From: a virus
DNA length: 36,803 bases
IMG/VR virus record: IMGVR_UViG_3300038701_001692
Span: 1-36,803 of that record
Reading direction: 5' to 3' (one strand)
The notes beneath the pieces were generated by a model. That model did not search any database. It saw only the letters and a program-made list of their open reading frames with translations, and was not told where the DNA came from. The position numbers and the translations under genes are program-made. Positions 22,756 through 30,812 of this stretch are shown here, piece after piece. Position 1 is the stretch's first letter; each line of letters begins with the position of its first letter.

Positions 22756-23991
22756 ATGGCAACTATCAATTTTCCTGATGGAAACACCTACGCCGGTAAA
22801 CTGTATGCAGAATACCTTACCCCGGCTATCCTGGCACCCGCCGGGCTTGTAAACCGTGGCCTCGTTACGCCAGTTGAAACGGTTAAGGGTAAGGAAACGC
22901 TTCGAGGCGTAAGCCGCGCGATTGAGTTCCAAAACCCGTCGGCAATGTTCAACGCGCAAAGCGGCAACATCGATTTGTCCGAGAAGCAACTGGAGCTGAA
23001 AGCCTACGAGGTAATGGATCAAATCGACGCCAGTTTGCTTCGAACCACTTGGGAATCCGAACAGCAAAAACCCGGTTCGTTCGAAGACTACAAACTGACC
23101 CCCGAACTGTACAACTTTCTGCTTGAGCGCATTTACGTGCCCCGAATGGGCCTTGCGAACGAAGCGTTGTATTTGCTTGGAAAAGCGGGCGTAAACGGTA
23201 CGGAAGTGGCAACCGCTTCTTTTTCCGCTGCCTACCCCGGTCTGCTTCCCTCCATGATTGCGGACGCTGGCGTTGCTAAACGTGCGCTTCCGCCTTCCGC
23301 AAAGGCCACCATTTCGGCAATTGCCTCCGGTGCTGCCGGGGCCGCAACCGTAACGGTGGGCGACGCGTCCAGCATCATTCCCGGCGACCGCGTTACCCTA
23401 ATCGGGACCGACGGAAACCAGGAGATAGGGGGCGCAACGATTGAGGGGCAAACCGTAACCGTCGTTTCCATTTCTGGCAACGTTCTTACCATTCAGGAAG
23501 CCGTTACCGGTGCAACCGCCGCAACGGAAGGGAGCGCATTCTTTGTGAACCAAAACAACGTGCTTGCCGTGCTTACTTCGGTTTACATGAGCATCCCGCA
23601 GAAAATCAAAAAGCAAGTTTCCAACACCGGCAACGGACGGACAAAGATCCACGTTAGCGATCGGATTGCGGACGCGTATCGGGTGGCAAACGGGCTTATT
23701 TCCGGGCAGGCCGGACAATTCACCCGAACCGGGTACTTTGAGCAGGACGCGCTAATCCCGTACTTGGACATTGACCTTGTGGCAATGCCTTACTGGAATG
23801 ACAATCAACTGGCGGTATGGAACCCCGGCAACGTGTTCCTGGGCTTTGACCTTTTGAGCGACGAAGTTTTTGCGCGGGTTTTGTACCTGGGTGAAGTTAC
23901 CGGGGACGACGTGTACCGGGTTAAAAACCGGATGAAATCGGACATTACATACAAATACGCCTCCGAGGTTCTTTTGTACCGTCCGCAGTAA
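22756..23991 (+). CDS. Major capsid protein with inserted beta domain
   Basis: 411 aa. Follows the protease/scaffold gene by 33 bp and ends at a strong terminator, as expected for a highly expressed capsid gene. Features: N-arm (NFPDGNTYAGKLYAEYLTPAIL), E-loop region, a long helix VPRMGLANEALYLLGKAG, and a C-terminal part with VSDRIADAYRVANGL and DLVAMPYWNDNQLAVWNPGN. Residues about 178-262 (ATVTVGDASSIIPGDRVTLIG, later VVSISGNVLTIQEAV) are beta-rich and Gly/Val/Thr-rich, resembling an inserted surface domain. Probably HK97-fold from context. Confidence 0.85.
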   Translation: MATINFPDGNTYAGKLYAEYLTPAILAPAGLVNRGLVTPVETVKGKETLRGVSRAIEFQNPSAMFNAQSGNIDLSEKQLELKAYEVMDQIDASLLRTTWESEQQKPGSFEDYKLTPELYNFLLERIYVPRMGLANEALYLLGKAGVNGTEVATASFSAAYPGLLPSMIADAGVAKRALPPSAKATISAIASGAAGAATVTVGDASSIIPGDRVTLIGTDGNQEIGGATIEGQTVTVVSISGNVLTIQEAVTGATAATEGSAFFVNQNNVLAVLTSVYMSIPQKIKKQVSNTGNGRTKIHVSDRIADAYRVANGLISGQAGQFTRTGYFEQDALIPYLDIDLVAMPYWNDNQLAVWNPGNVFLGFDLLSDEVFARVLYLGEVTGDDVYRVKNRMKSDITYKYASEVLLYRPQ

Positions 23992-23996
23992 GACAA

Positions 23997-24023
23997 GGCG
24001 GCCCTTTACCGGGCCGCCGTTTT
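23997..24023 (+). terminator. Intrinsic terminator after major capsid gene
   Basis: GGCGGCCC-TTTACC-GGGCCGCC, perfect 8-bp GC stem, followed by GTTTTC. It would limit readthrough so that capsid mRNA exceeds that of downstream genes. Confidence 0.85.
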
Positions 24024-24045
24024 CTAATTTGAAAAAATATTCAGT

Positions 24046-24645
24046 ATGGCATGCAATGAATTGACCAGGGGTATTAACCCGAATTGCGAAGCGACCCGAA
24101 AGGCCGGAGGGCTTAACAAACGAATTTTCGTCGGCTTGCTGGCTGACCTTACGGCGGTTACTTTCGGAACGGGCAACGTCGTTACGGCGTTTACCTTCGC
24201 CGCGAACAAGGGCTTTGTAAAACTGATCGGAAAGCGCGAAAAGCATAACAGCGTAATGGCCTTAGAAGTTGGCGAAAACTTCAATTTGCGGAACCACGGC
24301 GTGAACTTGGTTACCTACTACAATACGCCGGAGGAGCTGGAAGCCCTGGACGCGCTTATTGACGTGGAAGGCGCGTTTGCCGTTGTGGAAACCAACGCCG
24401 GGGAGCTGGAAGTCTGGGGGATGAATAAGGGTTCCAATTTTGCGAACTTTGGCTTAAAGGCCTCCGCTATTGACGGCGGAAGCGGAACGGCGTTCACAGA
24501 TAGCAATATCTATACGCTTTCAATGAATGGGAATCACGAGAATTTGCAAATGTACTTTGCGAGCGTTCCGGGAACCTCCACTTTGAGCGAAGATATCGCG
24601 ATCTTGGACGGCCTGACCATTTGGCCCGCGCCGCCCGCGCCCTAA
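24046..24645 (+). CDS. Putative structural protein, possibly major tail tube
   Basis: 199 aa. Starts MACNELTRGINPNCEATRKAG and contains strands FVGLLADLTAVTFGTG, FNLRNHGVNLVTYYN and YTLSMNGNHENLQMYFASVPG. The compact beta layout and its own flanking terminators suggest high expression, like a tail tube or decoration protein. The N-terminal 'MxCN.LT.GI..NC' pattern recurs in structural proteins next to capsid genes of Bacteroidota phages. Which of the two roles applies cannot be told from sequence alone. Confidence 0.55.
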   Translation: MACNELTRGINPNCEATRKAGGLNKRIFVGLLADLTAVTFGTGNVVTAFTFAANKGFVKLIGKREKHNSVMALEVGENFNLRNHGVNLVTYYNTPEELEALDALIDVEGAFAVVETNAGELEVWGMNKGSNFANFGLKASAIDGGSGTAFTDSNIYTLSMNGNHENLQMYFASVPGTSTLSEDIAILDGLTIWPAPPAP

Positions 24646-24665
24646 ATGGTTGTGAAAGATTTAGA

Positions 24666-24696
24666 AGCCCTACCCTTTTTTGGGCGGGGCTTTTTT
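24666..24696 (+). terminator. Intrinsic terminator after 199-aa structural gene
   Basis: AGCCCTACCC and GGGCGGGGCT form a stem with one mismatch around a T6 loop, followed by TTTTTT. With the 23997 terminator it isolates the 199-aa gene as its own transcript segment. Confidence 0.85.
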
Positions 24697-24724
24697 CTTA
24701 TATTACCAAAAAAAATTATGCGTT

Positions 24725-25006
24725 ATGGCTTATAAGTTCAAAAAGCAATACGAAAACCAAACGGTTGTACTGGCAGACGGTACACTGATAGACAAAGAAA
24801 GCATTAACCGGCCTTCGGTTAAAGCCAAAATAAATAGCGGCGTTTGGTTTGCCTACATGCTGGAGGAGGCCAAACCCGAGGAGGCCAAACCCGAGGAGGC
24901 CAAACCCGAGGAGGCCAAACCCGAGGAGGCCAAACCCGAGGAGGCCAAACCCGAGGAGGCCAAACCCGAAGAGGCCAAACCCAAAAAACGAACCCGAAAA
25001 AAGTAA
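24725..25006 (+). CDS. Small protein with EEAKP pentapeptide tandem repeats
   Basis: 93 aa from ATG 24725; the frame's earlier ATG at 24680 lies inside the terminator tail and is rejected. N-terminal 45 residues form a small folded part (YKFKKQYENQTVVLADGTLID, ESINRPSVKAKINSG), then eight copies of EEAKP and a basic end KKRTRKK. The repeats make an extended acidic/basic linker. It sits between the structural gene and portal, so a virion-linked or head-tail role is likely. The start of the portal gene follows after 6 nt. Confidence 0.65.
   Translation: MAYKFKKQYENQTVVLADGTLIDKESINRPSVKAKINSGVWFAYMLEEAKPEEAKPEEAKPEEAKPEEAKPEEAKPEEAKPEEAKPKKRTRKK
24863..24982 (+). repeat. Eight 15-bp tandem repeats (EEAKP)
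   Basis: Unit GAGGAGGCCAAACCC; the last copy begins GAA instead of GAG. Repeat copy number is prone to change by slippage. Confidence 0.9.
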
Positions 25007-25012
25007 AAGACG

Positions 25013-26530
25013 GTGAAGCCAAAAAATGTAAAGCAGGCGAAAGAGGTAATTAACCTAAAGGCCGACGCCGCCGCGCTGCAATCAAAAAGTTTTGTTTCGA
25101 CGCTTGCAAATTTGAAAACGAAGATAGCGCGGGCGGCGAAAAATGCCGTGGCCGTTATTCTTAGGAACCAAGCAAACGACCGCTACTGGTACGGCGAATT
25201 GGATAATTTGCCAAACACCATAATCGCAACCGTCGATAATTCCGGGACAGCCACCGCCTGTATAGGCCGTCTGGAACAATTTATCAAAGCCGACGGCTTT
25301 ATTCAAGAAGGATTGGACGGCGTTAAAGTAAACAGCCGTCAAACCTTTGCCGCTTTGCTCGATGAAGTTACAACAAACGTTGCCTACCTGGAAGGCTTTG
25401 CGCTTCGTCTAATTTTCAACAATTCCGGGCAGGTAGTCAAGATTTTTAATATTGATGTGAAGACCCTTCGCCGCGTTGGCGGCGGGTTTGAGTTCAACCC
25501 GCTAAATGGCGAATTGGGTAAAGTTGAACACGAAACGAAATTTTACCCGGAGTTTGACCCGGACCGGCCCCCGGCTGAGCGGCTTACATTAATTGCCGAA
25601 CAGGTCCGAAAGCACGGCGAACAGTTGGGCGAAATACTCTACGTTTTCCGCAAAGGTCTGGGCCGTTATTACGACGTTTACCCAGTCCCGCGCTACTATT
25701 CAGCGATTGAAGACGTTGTAAGCGACGGCAAAATTAGCCGGTTGGATTTGCGGAATATTTCGCAGGGCTTCCGAACGCCGGTAATTATTTCCACCGGCCC
25801 CATTGATGATTTGAACGAAGATGAAGATGGCAACACAGCGCAAGACTATTTTGATGCAGCTTTACAGGAATTTACCGGCGAAGAAGCCAGCCCGATCCTC
25901 CACCTAAAAGGTAGTACGGAAGAATTTAAGCCGACCGTTACGACTATTAACGTCGCTGAAATTCTCGACCAAACGGATCGCGCCAGCGAACGGATTGCGA
26001 AGCGCGTGGCGCGCGTTATGGAGGTTCCCGAGGTGCTTGTTGGCATAGCGAAGGAAGGGCAACTGGGCAACGTTCAGGAGGTAAAAAACCAAATGGCTTT
26101 GTTCGCGCTTAGCGTGTACAAAAAGCAGGATTTGATAAAACAGGGCCTTGATTTGATTAAACCCATTTTGGCGGTCCAAGGCATAACGCCGGAAACGGAT
26201 TTCACTATTAGTACGTTAAAGCCGTTCGATTTTATCCCGGACGCGGTTATTGCAAACCTTAGCCCGGAAGAGCAAAAGGAACTGTTTGAAATTGATCTTC
26301 AAACGAGCGCGCCCGCAGCGCAACCCGGCGCGCCGGGGCAACCCGTGGAGCGAAACGACGCGTTGGCAAACCTGACAGGCAGGCAGCTACAGAACATCCA
26401 GCGCATAGTTCGGAAATTCAATAAAAGCGAATTGACATTCGACCAAGCCGCCGTTATGCTTCGCGACGGGTTCAACTTTACGGACGATCAAATCGGCGTT
26501 TGGCTTATCACAGAAAACGGAGAGGAATGA
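25013..26530 (+). CDS. Portal protein
   Basis: 505 aa from GTG 25013; no earlier in-frame start fits. Portal features of the Bacteroidota phage type: YPVPRYYSAIEDVVSDGKISRL in pieces, NISQGFRTPVIIS, EILDQTDRASERIAKRVARVMEVPEVLVG, and a C-terminal helical domain (NLTGRQLQNIQRIVRKFNKSELTFDQAAVMLRDGF in pieces). Forms the dodecameric vertex through which DNA is packaged. It lies downstream of the capsid gene, whereas most tailed phages place it between terminase and protease. Overlaps the connector gene by 4 nt. Confidence 0.88.
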   Translation: MKPKNVKQAKEVINLKADAAALQSKSFVSTLANLKTKIARAAKNAVAVILRNQANDRYWYGELDNLPNTIIATVDNSGTATACIGRLEQFIKADGFIQEGLDGVKVNSRQTFAALLDEVTTNVAYLEGFALRLIFNNSGQVVKIFNIDVKTLRRVGGGFEFNPLNGELGKVEHETKFYPEFDPDRPPAERLTLIAEQVRKHGEQLGEILYVFRKGLGRYYDVYPVPRYYSAIEDVVSDGKISRLDLRNISQGFRTPVIISTGPIDDLNEDEDGNTAQDYFDAALQEFTGEEASPILHLKGSTEEFKPTVTTINVAEILDQTDRASERIAKRVARVMEVPEVLVGIAKEGQLGNVQEVKNQMALFALSVYKKQDLIKQGLDLIKPILAVQGITPETDFTISTLKPFDFIPDAVIANLSPEEQKELFEIDLQTSAPAAQPGAPGQPVERNDALANLTGRQLQNIQRIVRKFNKSELTFDQAAVMLRDGFNFTDDQIGVWLITENGEE

Positions 26531-27072
26531 CTGTATTAATTTCAAAGGCCGATTTTCTGGCGGCTAATCTTGTGAAGTTTTCGCCCAATATTGCGGACGA
26601 TCAATTGAGCCCGTTTATTTATGCGGCCCAGGAGTATGAGTTGGAGCCAAAGATGGGCGCGGAGCTTTACCGGGATTTAGTGGCATATGCCGAAACGCCA
26701 ACAGGCACCCGACCCGAGCTGGCCGCGTTTCTTTTCGGTCCGGTCCGGCGTTTCTTGGTTTTGGCAGCCTACCGCCGTTTCATTTCGGCGCATGGCATGA
26801 ACGTTACCCAATTCGGCTTGACGAAAACCGCCGACCCCCAGGGAACGTTTAATCAGGCGGAAGCCTCCGAACGCGCCGTAATTATCCGGCAAATTGATGC
26901 GGACTGCAGCGTGGCTTTGATCAAAATGGTAAACACCCCTTTTGTATTCGACGGCGTGAGCTATGAAAAGAACGTGAAAGCGGGGCAGCCGACCGCCTCA
27001 ATACGCGCGCCAAAACGCCGGGTAAAAAATCGGTATTTGGACGAGGATTTAAGCTATAAAAATCTCCTGTAA
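26527..27072 (+). CDS. Head-tail connector-like protein (DUF6712-like)
   Basis: 181 aa from ATG 26527 (ATGA overlap with portal); an ORF start at 26500 is upstream and inside portal, so rejected. Pattern: IADDQLSPFIYAAQEYELEPKMGAELYRDLV in pieces, LFGPVRRFLVLAAYRRFISAHGMNVTQFGL, matching short connector proteins that begin with a helix pair and 'L.P..G..LY'. Adjacent to portal, it would dock the neck on the portal ring. The last basic segment (KRRVKNRYLDE) may contact DNA or portal. 1-nt overlap with the fibre gene. Confidence 0.65.
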   Translation: MTVLISKADFLAANLVKFSPNIADDQLSPFIYAAQEYELEPKMGAELYRDLVAYAETPTGTRPELAAFLFGPVRRFLVLAAYRRFISAHGMNVTQFGLTKTADPQGTFNQAEASERAVIIRQIDADCSVALIKMVNTPFVFDGVSYEKNVKAGQPTASIRAPKRRVKNRYLDEDLSYKNLL

Positions 27073-29057
27073 TGGCATTCACAAAGGCACAACTCGAAGC
27101 CCTTAAAAATTCGCTGCTTGCCAGCGGGCAGCCGATTAACGCAGCGACGCACCGGGAATTGGTACAAAAACTAATTGACGAGCTATACGACGCACAAAGC
27201 CGGGGGGATTTACTTTCCAGCGTTCAGGCGACCGCCACAACGCAGGCGGGCGACGTGGTACTTGTTATCCGATCCGGTCAGGCGTACCTTATACCCGCAA
27301 CGGAGTTTGGCGCGGCGGGTATTGCCTTGGGGGATCTAACCAATACGGTTATAGTCGATCCCCAAGACGGCGACGTTTTGGCGTATAATGCAGTAACAGA
27401 AAAATGGGAAAACATTTCCTCCGATTTGGGCGCAACGGCGGTCCCATATACCGGGGCGGTCGGTTCGGTCAATCTTGGGGAATTTGGTTTGTCGGCGGGG
27501 TTCCTGAAACTTGACACTACGCCGACCGGAACGCCAACCGATGCAGGAACGATGTTTTGGGACGAAGACGACCAGACGGTTGATATTCGCCTGAATGGGT
27601 ACGTGATGAAAATAGGCGAAGACCTGTTTTACCCGGTCAAAAATCAAACCGGATCGAGCATACCGAAAGGAACGGCGGTGCGCTTCGCCGGCACTTTGGG
27701 TTCCTCCGGGCGGCTACTTATCGAGCCTTTTTTAGCCGATGGCAGCCAAGACAGCAGAAACTTTATGGGCGTAACGGCGGAAGCCATAGCGGACGGGGCC
27801 GACGGGAAAGTTCTTTGGTTCGGGCGTATTCGTGGGATTGATACCAGCGCATTTTCGGAGGGGGATATACTTTACGCTTCGCCCTCCACGGCGGGATCAT
27901 TTACGGCAACCCGGCCAACTTTCCCGGAAAATATAATTAGTGTGGCGGCGGTGATTAATGACAGCGCAACGCAAGGCGTTATATTCGTTCGACCCCGGAC
28001 TGAATTTCTACAGGGCGGCGGCAGCGAGTTCTACATTCCGGCGTTTGATTCAAATGGCAATCTAATCGAACGGAATTGGCGCGTGGATTCCAACGGCGTA
28101 CTGATTGCCAGCGGAACGTCGGGGATAATAAGCATACGAAATGTGCTTTCTGGGGAAAACGTTCACGCTATTTTGAGCAACATTTACCTAAAATCTACGG
28201 GTATCATTTTCAATACGGCGGCAAACAACCCGGTACCTGGAAGCAATTCGCGATACAGCAAAGCGGGGAATTTTATTTTTGCAAGTGCGGATACCGATAC
28301 AAACGACATTTTCGTAAAGTACATGTACTCGGCATCCTCCCTTTTTACGGCTTGGAAAAAATTGCTCGTTTCGCTGGGTACCTCCGGGCAGATTGGTTTC
28401 TACAATTCAGCAGGGCAGGTGATCGGGGATAGCGGTTTTATCTGGGATAATGCAAACAAGCGTCTTGGCGTTGGTACCGCAACGCCCTCTTACGCAGCCC
28501 ACGTCCGCAGATCGGGCGATGCTAGAGTTTATTGCGAAACGTCTTCGGATAATGGTTTAGCCTACGTTGGCACAATTTCGGATGTGGCCAACGTTCAGCT
28601 GGCAGCCTTTGGTTCAAATTACCCGGCCCCTTGGGCGGGTAAATCAGGCGTTTATTTAGACCCCGGACAAAATGATTTTAATGTTTGGTTCGGTAATAAA
28701 TTAGTTTCTGCTATTGACAACAACGGCAATACGAGGGCATCCACGTTTTATTCTGAAAAAATAACCGTTACGCTATCAACAAACGGCGTGGATGTAGACG
28801 TTAAGACCTTTGCAGCGACGGATAAAAAGATATTTCGCGCAACGGCCATACCCACCGACAATACCGATTTGTACGCGCTGGCGGACTTTTCAAAACTATA
28901 CGACGGCACCAATTCGGTATTTCGGCGGACGTCCTTAGCCGGATCGAATATGGCGTTGGATGTAGACGGATTGAACGGAAGCATTTTGCAAGCCCGAGCG
29001 ACCAGCGCGACGGGCGAAAACAAAGAAATTGAAGTAAGTATTATTTATTACGTTTAA
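27072..29057 (+). CDS. Large tail fibre / virion appendage protein
   Basis: 661 aa. N-terminus is helical (FTKAQLEALKNSLLASGQP, HRELVQKLIDELY), then a beta-rich body with MFWDEDDQTVDIRL, VKNQTGSSIPKGTAVRFAG and WFGRIRGIDTSAFSEGD, a module common in phage fibres. The middle has repeats of short Gly/Ser turns and a segment near residue 470 (RLGVGTATPSYAAHVRRSGDARV) typical of fibre distal domains. No chaperone (autoproteolytic) motif is visible. Probably adsorption apparatus. Confidence 0.7.
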   Translation: MAFTKAQLEALKNSLLASGQPINAATHRELVQKLIDELYDAQSRGDLLSSVQATATTQAGDVVLVIRSGQAYLIPATEFGAAGIALGDLTNTVIVDPQDGDVLAYNAVTEKWENISSDLGATAVPYTGAVGSVNLGEFGLSAGFLKLDTTPTGTPTDAGTMFWDEDDQTVDIRLNGYVMKIGEDLFYPVKNQTGSSIPKGTAVRFAGTLGSSGRLLIEPFLADGSQDSRNFMGVTAEAIADGADGKVLWFGRIRGIDTSAFSEGDILYASPSTAGSFTATRPTFPENIISVAAVINDSATQGVIFVRPRTEFLQGGGSEFYIPAFDSNGNLIERNWRVDSNGVLIASGTSGIISIRNVLSGENVHAILSNIYLKSTGIIFNTAANNPVPGSNSRYSKAGNFIFASADTDTNDIFVKYMYSASSLFTAWKKLLVSLGTSGQIGFYNSAGQVIGDSGFIWDNANKRLGVGTATPSYAAHVRRSGDARVYCETSSDNGLAYVGTISDVANVQLAAFGSNYPAPWAGKSGVYLDPGQNDFNVWFGNKLVSAIDNNGNTRASTFYSEKITVTLSTNGVDVDVKTFAATDKKIFRATAIPTDNTDLYALADFSKLYDGTNSVFRRTSLAGSNMALDVDGLNGSILQARATSATGENKEIEVSIIYYV

Positions 29058-29059
29058 AG

Positions 29060-29344
29060 ATGGAATTTAAAATCGAAATAAAGAATATGGAGCGGCACCC
29101 GGTAACGGGATTTGTTACAACCGTTCATTTTCTTACCACCGTTACAGACGGCGACAAATCATTAGCCTTGCCGGGAGCGTCCGTTTTCTATTTTCGCGAA
29201 CACGACGTAATACCCTTTGAAGAACTGACGAAAGAAATTGTTCTTGAATGGGTTGTGAAAGACGTAAATTTTGCTTTTCTTGAAAGCGAATTAAAAAACC
29301 AGATTGATTATTCACGAATTAACGGTGTGCCGTGGAAAGATTAA
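29060..29344 (+). CDS. Small phage protein, DUF7936-like
   Basis: 94 aa. VTGFVTTVHFLTTVTDG, then IPFEELTKEIVLEWVVKD and FLESELKNQIDYSR with a terminal PW-K. The order strand, 'yee.Lte..v..Wv', helix, 'PW' end matches short proteins found next to fibre genes in unrelated phages. Function unknown. It overlaps the 37-aa membrane peptide by 13 nt. Confidence 0.6.
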   Translation: MEFKIEIKNMERHPVTGFVTTVHFLTTVTDGDKSLALPGASVFYFREHDVIPFEELTKEIVLEWVVKDVNFAFLESELKNQIDYSRINGVPWKD

Positions 29345-29445
29345 CGACAAGCGAAAAGGCTTTATTAATAGGAATGGCCTTAATATTAGCCGTTTCTGTT
29401 CTATTCCTGTATGAAGTTTTCAAGTACAACCCGGCTATTTATTAA
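29332..29445 (+). CDS. 37-aa single-span membrane peptide
   Basis: GTG start inside the end of the previous gene; reads MERLTTSEKALLIGMALILA (initiator shown as M) then VSVLFLYEVFKYNPAIY. Membrane helix about residues 10-27 with the charged end inside. An internal ATG at 29374 would leave a 23-aa version. The overlap with its neighbour and 3-nt gap to the next gene argue for translation. Possibly a small holin-like or assembly protein. Confidence 0.5.
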   Translation: MERLTTSEKALLIGMALILAVSVLFLYEVFKYNPAIY

Positions 29446-29448
29446 GGC

Positions 29449-29829
29449 ATGGCAACGGCAATAGTTGATAAAATAGGCGTTTTGAATATTGAATTGAGGC
29501 AGGGCGACACAAGGCCGATCTATCTTACATTCAATCAAACACCGCCCAGCGGGGGGAGTGAACCGATGGACCTTACCGGATTCACGGCAATTCGGCTGGA
29601 TGTCAAAACGCGCAAAGATATTGCCGAAGCCCCTTTTGTATCCTGGCAAATTGGCAACGGGCTCACTATTTCGGGTGCAGATAATAATGTACTTAGTTTT
29701 CAGTTTAATGCCGAATTTACGAGAACCGCCGCGCCTGGTTGGTTCTATGATATTAAGTTCACAAGGCCCAGCGGCATTATGCATTTGATTGAAGGCACGA
29801 TAACAGTTCAACCAGTCGCGACAAAATGA
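29449..29829 (+). CDS. BppU-like N-terminal baseplate/fibre attachment protein
   Basis: 126 aa. LNIELRQGDTRPIYLTFNQTPP, MDLTGFTAIRLDVKTR, then WFYDIKFTRPSG and LIEGTITVQPVAT fit the beta-sandwich domain at the N-terminus of baseplate upper proteins ('l.qGDt..i...l', 'DLTG', 'Gt..v'). Here the domain stands alone. It probably links fibres to the virion. ATGA overlap with the next gene. Confidence 0.65.
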   Translation: MATAIVDKIGVLNIELRQGDTRPIYLTFNQTPPSGGSEPMDLTGFTAIRLDVKTRKDIAEAPFVSWQIGNGLTISGADNNVLSFQFNAEFTRTAAPGWFYDIKFTRPSGIMHLIEGTITVQPVATK

Positions 29830-30353
29830 GCGAAGTAACGATAACACAAGACGGGCCGTATCCGATATTCTACACCGTACAGGTGGAGCTATCACCGGAA
29901 GCGGCGGCGAAGCAATACGCGGAAGAAGCGGAAGCCTCCGCCAGCGCGGCGGCAGCGTCGGCTACCAGTGCGGGTGAAAGCGCAACGGCAGCGGCGGCCT
30001 CCGCCAGCGCGGCAGCTACAAGCGCGGGCGAAGCGGCTACCAGCGCGGGCGAAGCGGCAGCCTCCGCCAGCGCGGCAGCTACGAGCGCGGGCGAAGCGGC
30101 CGGAAGCGCAACGGCGGCCGCTACGAGTGCAGGCGAAGCGGCTACCAGCGCAGGCGAAGCGGCTACCAGCGCAGGCGAAGCGGCTACCAGCGCAGGCGAA
30201 GCAGAAACCGCAAAGGCGTACCTGGAATCTTTTCTATTCCATTACGTAAGCGACGACGCGACAGCGGTCCGGGTGGGCATCGGTACGCAAGTGCTAGTAA
30301 GCGAAAGCACAACGGGATATCCGAGTGTAATACTTGAACTTTCAACAAGCTAA
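29826..30353 (+). CDS. Ala/Ser/Gly/Glu-rich repeat tail-fibre protein
   Basis: 175 aa. After a short beta N-terminus (ITQDGPYPIFYTVQVELSP), residues about 30-130 are Ala/Ser/Thr/Gly/Glu repeats built on SAGEAAT and SAAAT units, which form a long trimeric helical shaft in similar fibres. The end (RVGIGTQVLVSESTTGYPSV) returns to a beta form. The shaft DNA is repetitive, so its length can vary between isolates. Part of a chain of overlapping fibre genes. Confidence 0.65.
   Translation: MSEVTITQDGPYPIFYTVQVELSPEAAAKQYAEEAEASASAAAASATSAGESATAAAASASAAATSAGEAATSAGEAAASASAAATSAGEAAGSATAAATSAGEAATSAGEAATSAGEAATSAGEAETAKAYLESFLFHYVSDDATAVRVGIGTQVLVSESTTGYPSVILELSTS
29935..30205 (+). repeat. Degenerate short tandem repeats in fibre gene
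   Basis: Repeats of about 21 bp encoding SAGEAAT-type units, with the last four copies nearly identical (about 30121-30200). Recent expansion likely. Confidence 0.75.
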
Positions 30354-30356
30354 GAA

Positions 30357-30812
30357 ATGAGCACAGTGCAACAATTCGAATTACTCAAAAAAAGTGCCGT
30401 TACGCAGATACAGGACGACCTAGAGGCCGCCGTGGAAGCGGATCGCATAGCGGCGGAAGCGGCAGCGACGGCGGCGGCTCAAAGTGCTGCGGAATCGGCT
30501 TTTGCGTCCGTGCAGGACCTGGGGGATATTACCGGGGCCGTAACCGTCGACCTGTCGAGCGGCGAATTGGTAAAGGCAAATCTTACGGGAGGCGTAACGC
30601 TTTCCTTTTCTGGCCTCCCGCCTTCGGGCGTGGAACTGGCTTTTTCTTTGCGGTTTTCCGGGTTGCAGTCGATCGCCCTTCCAGCGGGCACAAAATTTGC
30701 AAACGGGCAAGCCCCAGTGCCCGAAGGGTCTTTGTACGAGATACCGTGTAGTATTGATTCGGCGGGGGGCCTTATTGTGTATGGAGTAATCAACAACATA
30801 GCAACGGCATGA
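30357..30812 (+). CDS. Tail-fibre beta-domain protein
   Basis: 151 aa. An N-terminal coiled coil (LEAAVEADRIAAEAAATAAA) leads into a beta domain: ITGAVTVDLSSGELVKANLTG, LSFSGLPPSGVELAFSLRF, LPAGTKFANGQAPVPEG. This is the common 'G.v.ldls.g.v..a.l.g..t' fibre-tip domain, which trimerises. Probably the continuation of the repeat protein upstream. ATGA overlap with the lectin-like gene. Confidence 0.65.
   Translation: MSTVQQFELLKKSAVTQIQDDLEAAVEADRIAAEAAATAAAQSAAESAFASVQDLGDITGAVTVDLSSGELVKANLTGGVTLSFSGLPPSGVELAFSLRFSGLQSIALPAGTKFANGQAPVPEGSLYEIPCSIDSAGGLIVYGVINNIATA

Noticed and set aside
24863-24982. Tandem repeats as a CRISPR array
   Set aside because: Units are contiguous 15-mers in frame with no spacers.
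29968-30249. Alternative-frame Arg/Ala/Lys-rich ORF in the fibre repeat region
   Set aside because: Shadow of the SAGEAAT repeats in another frame.
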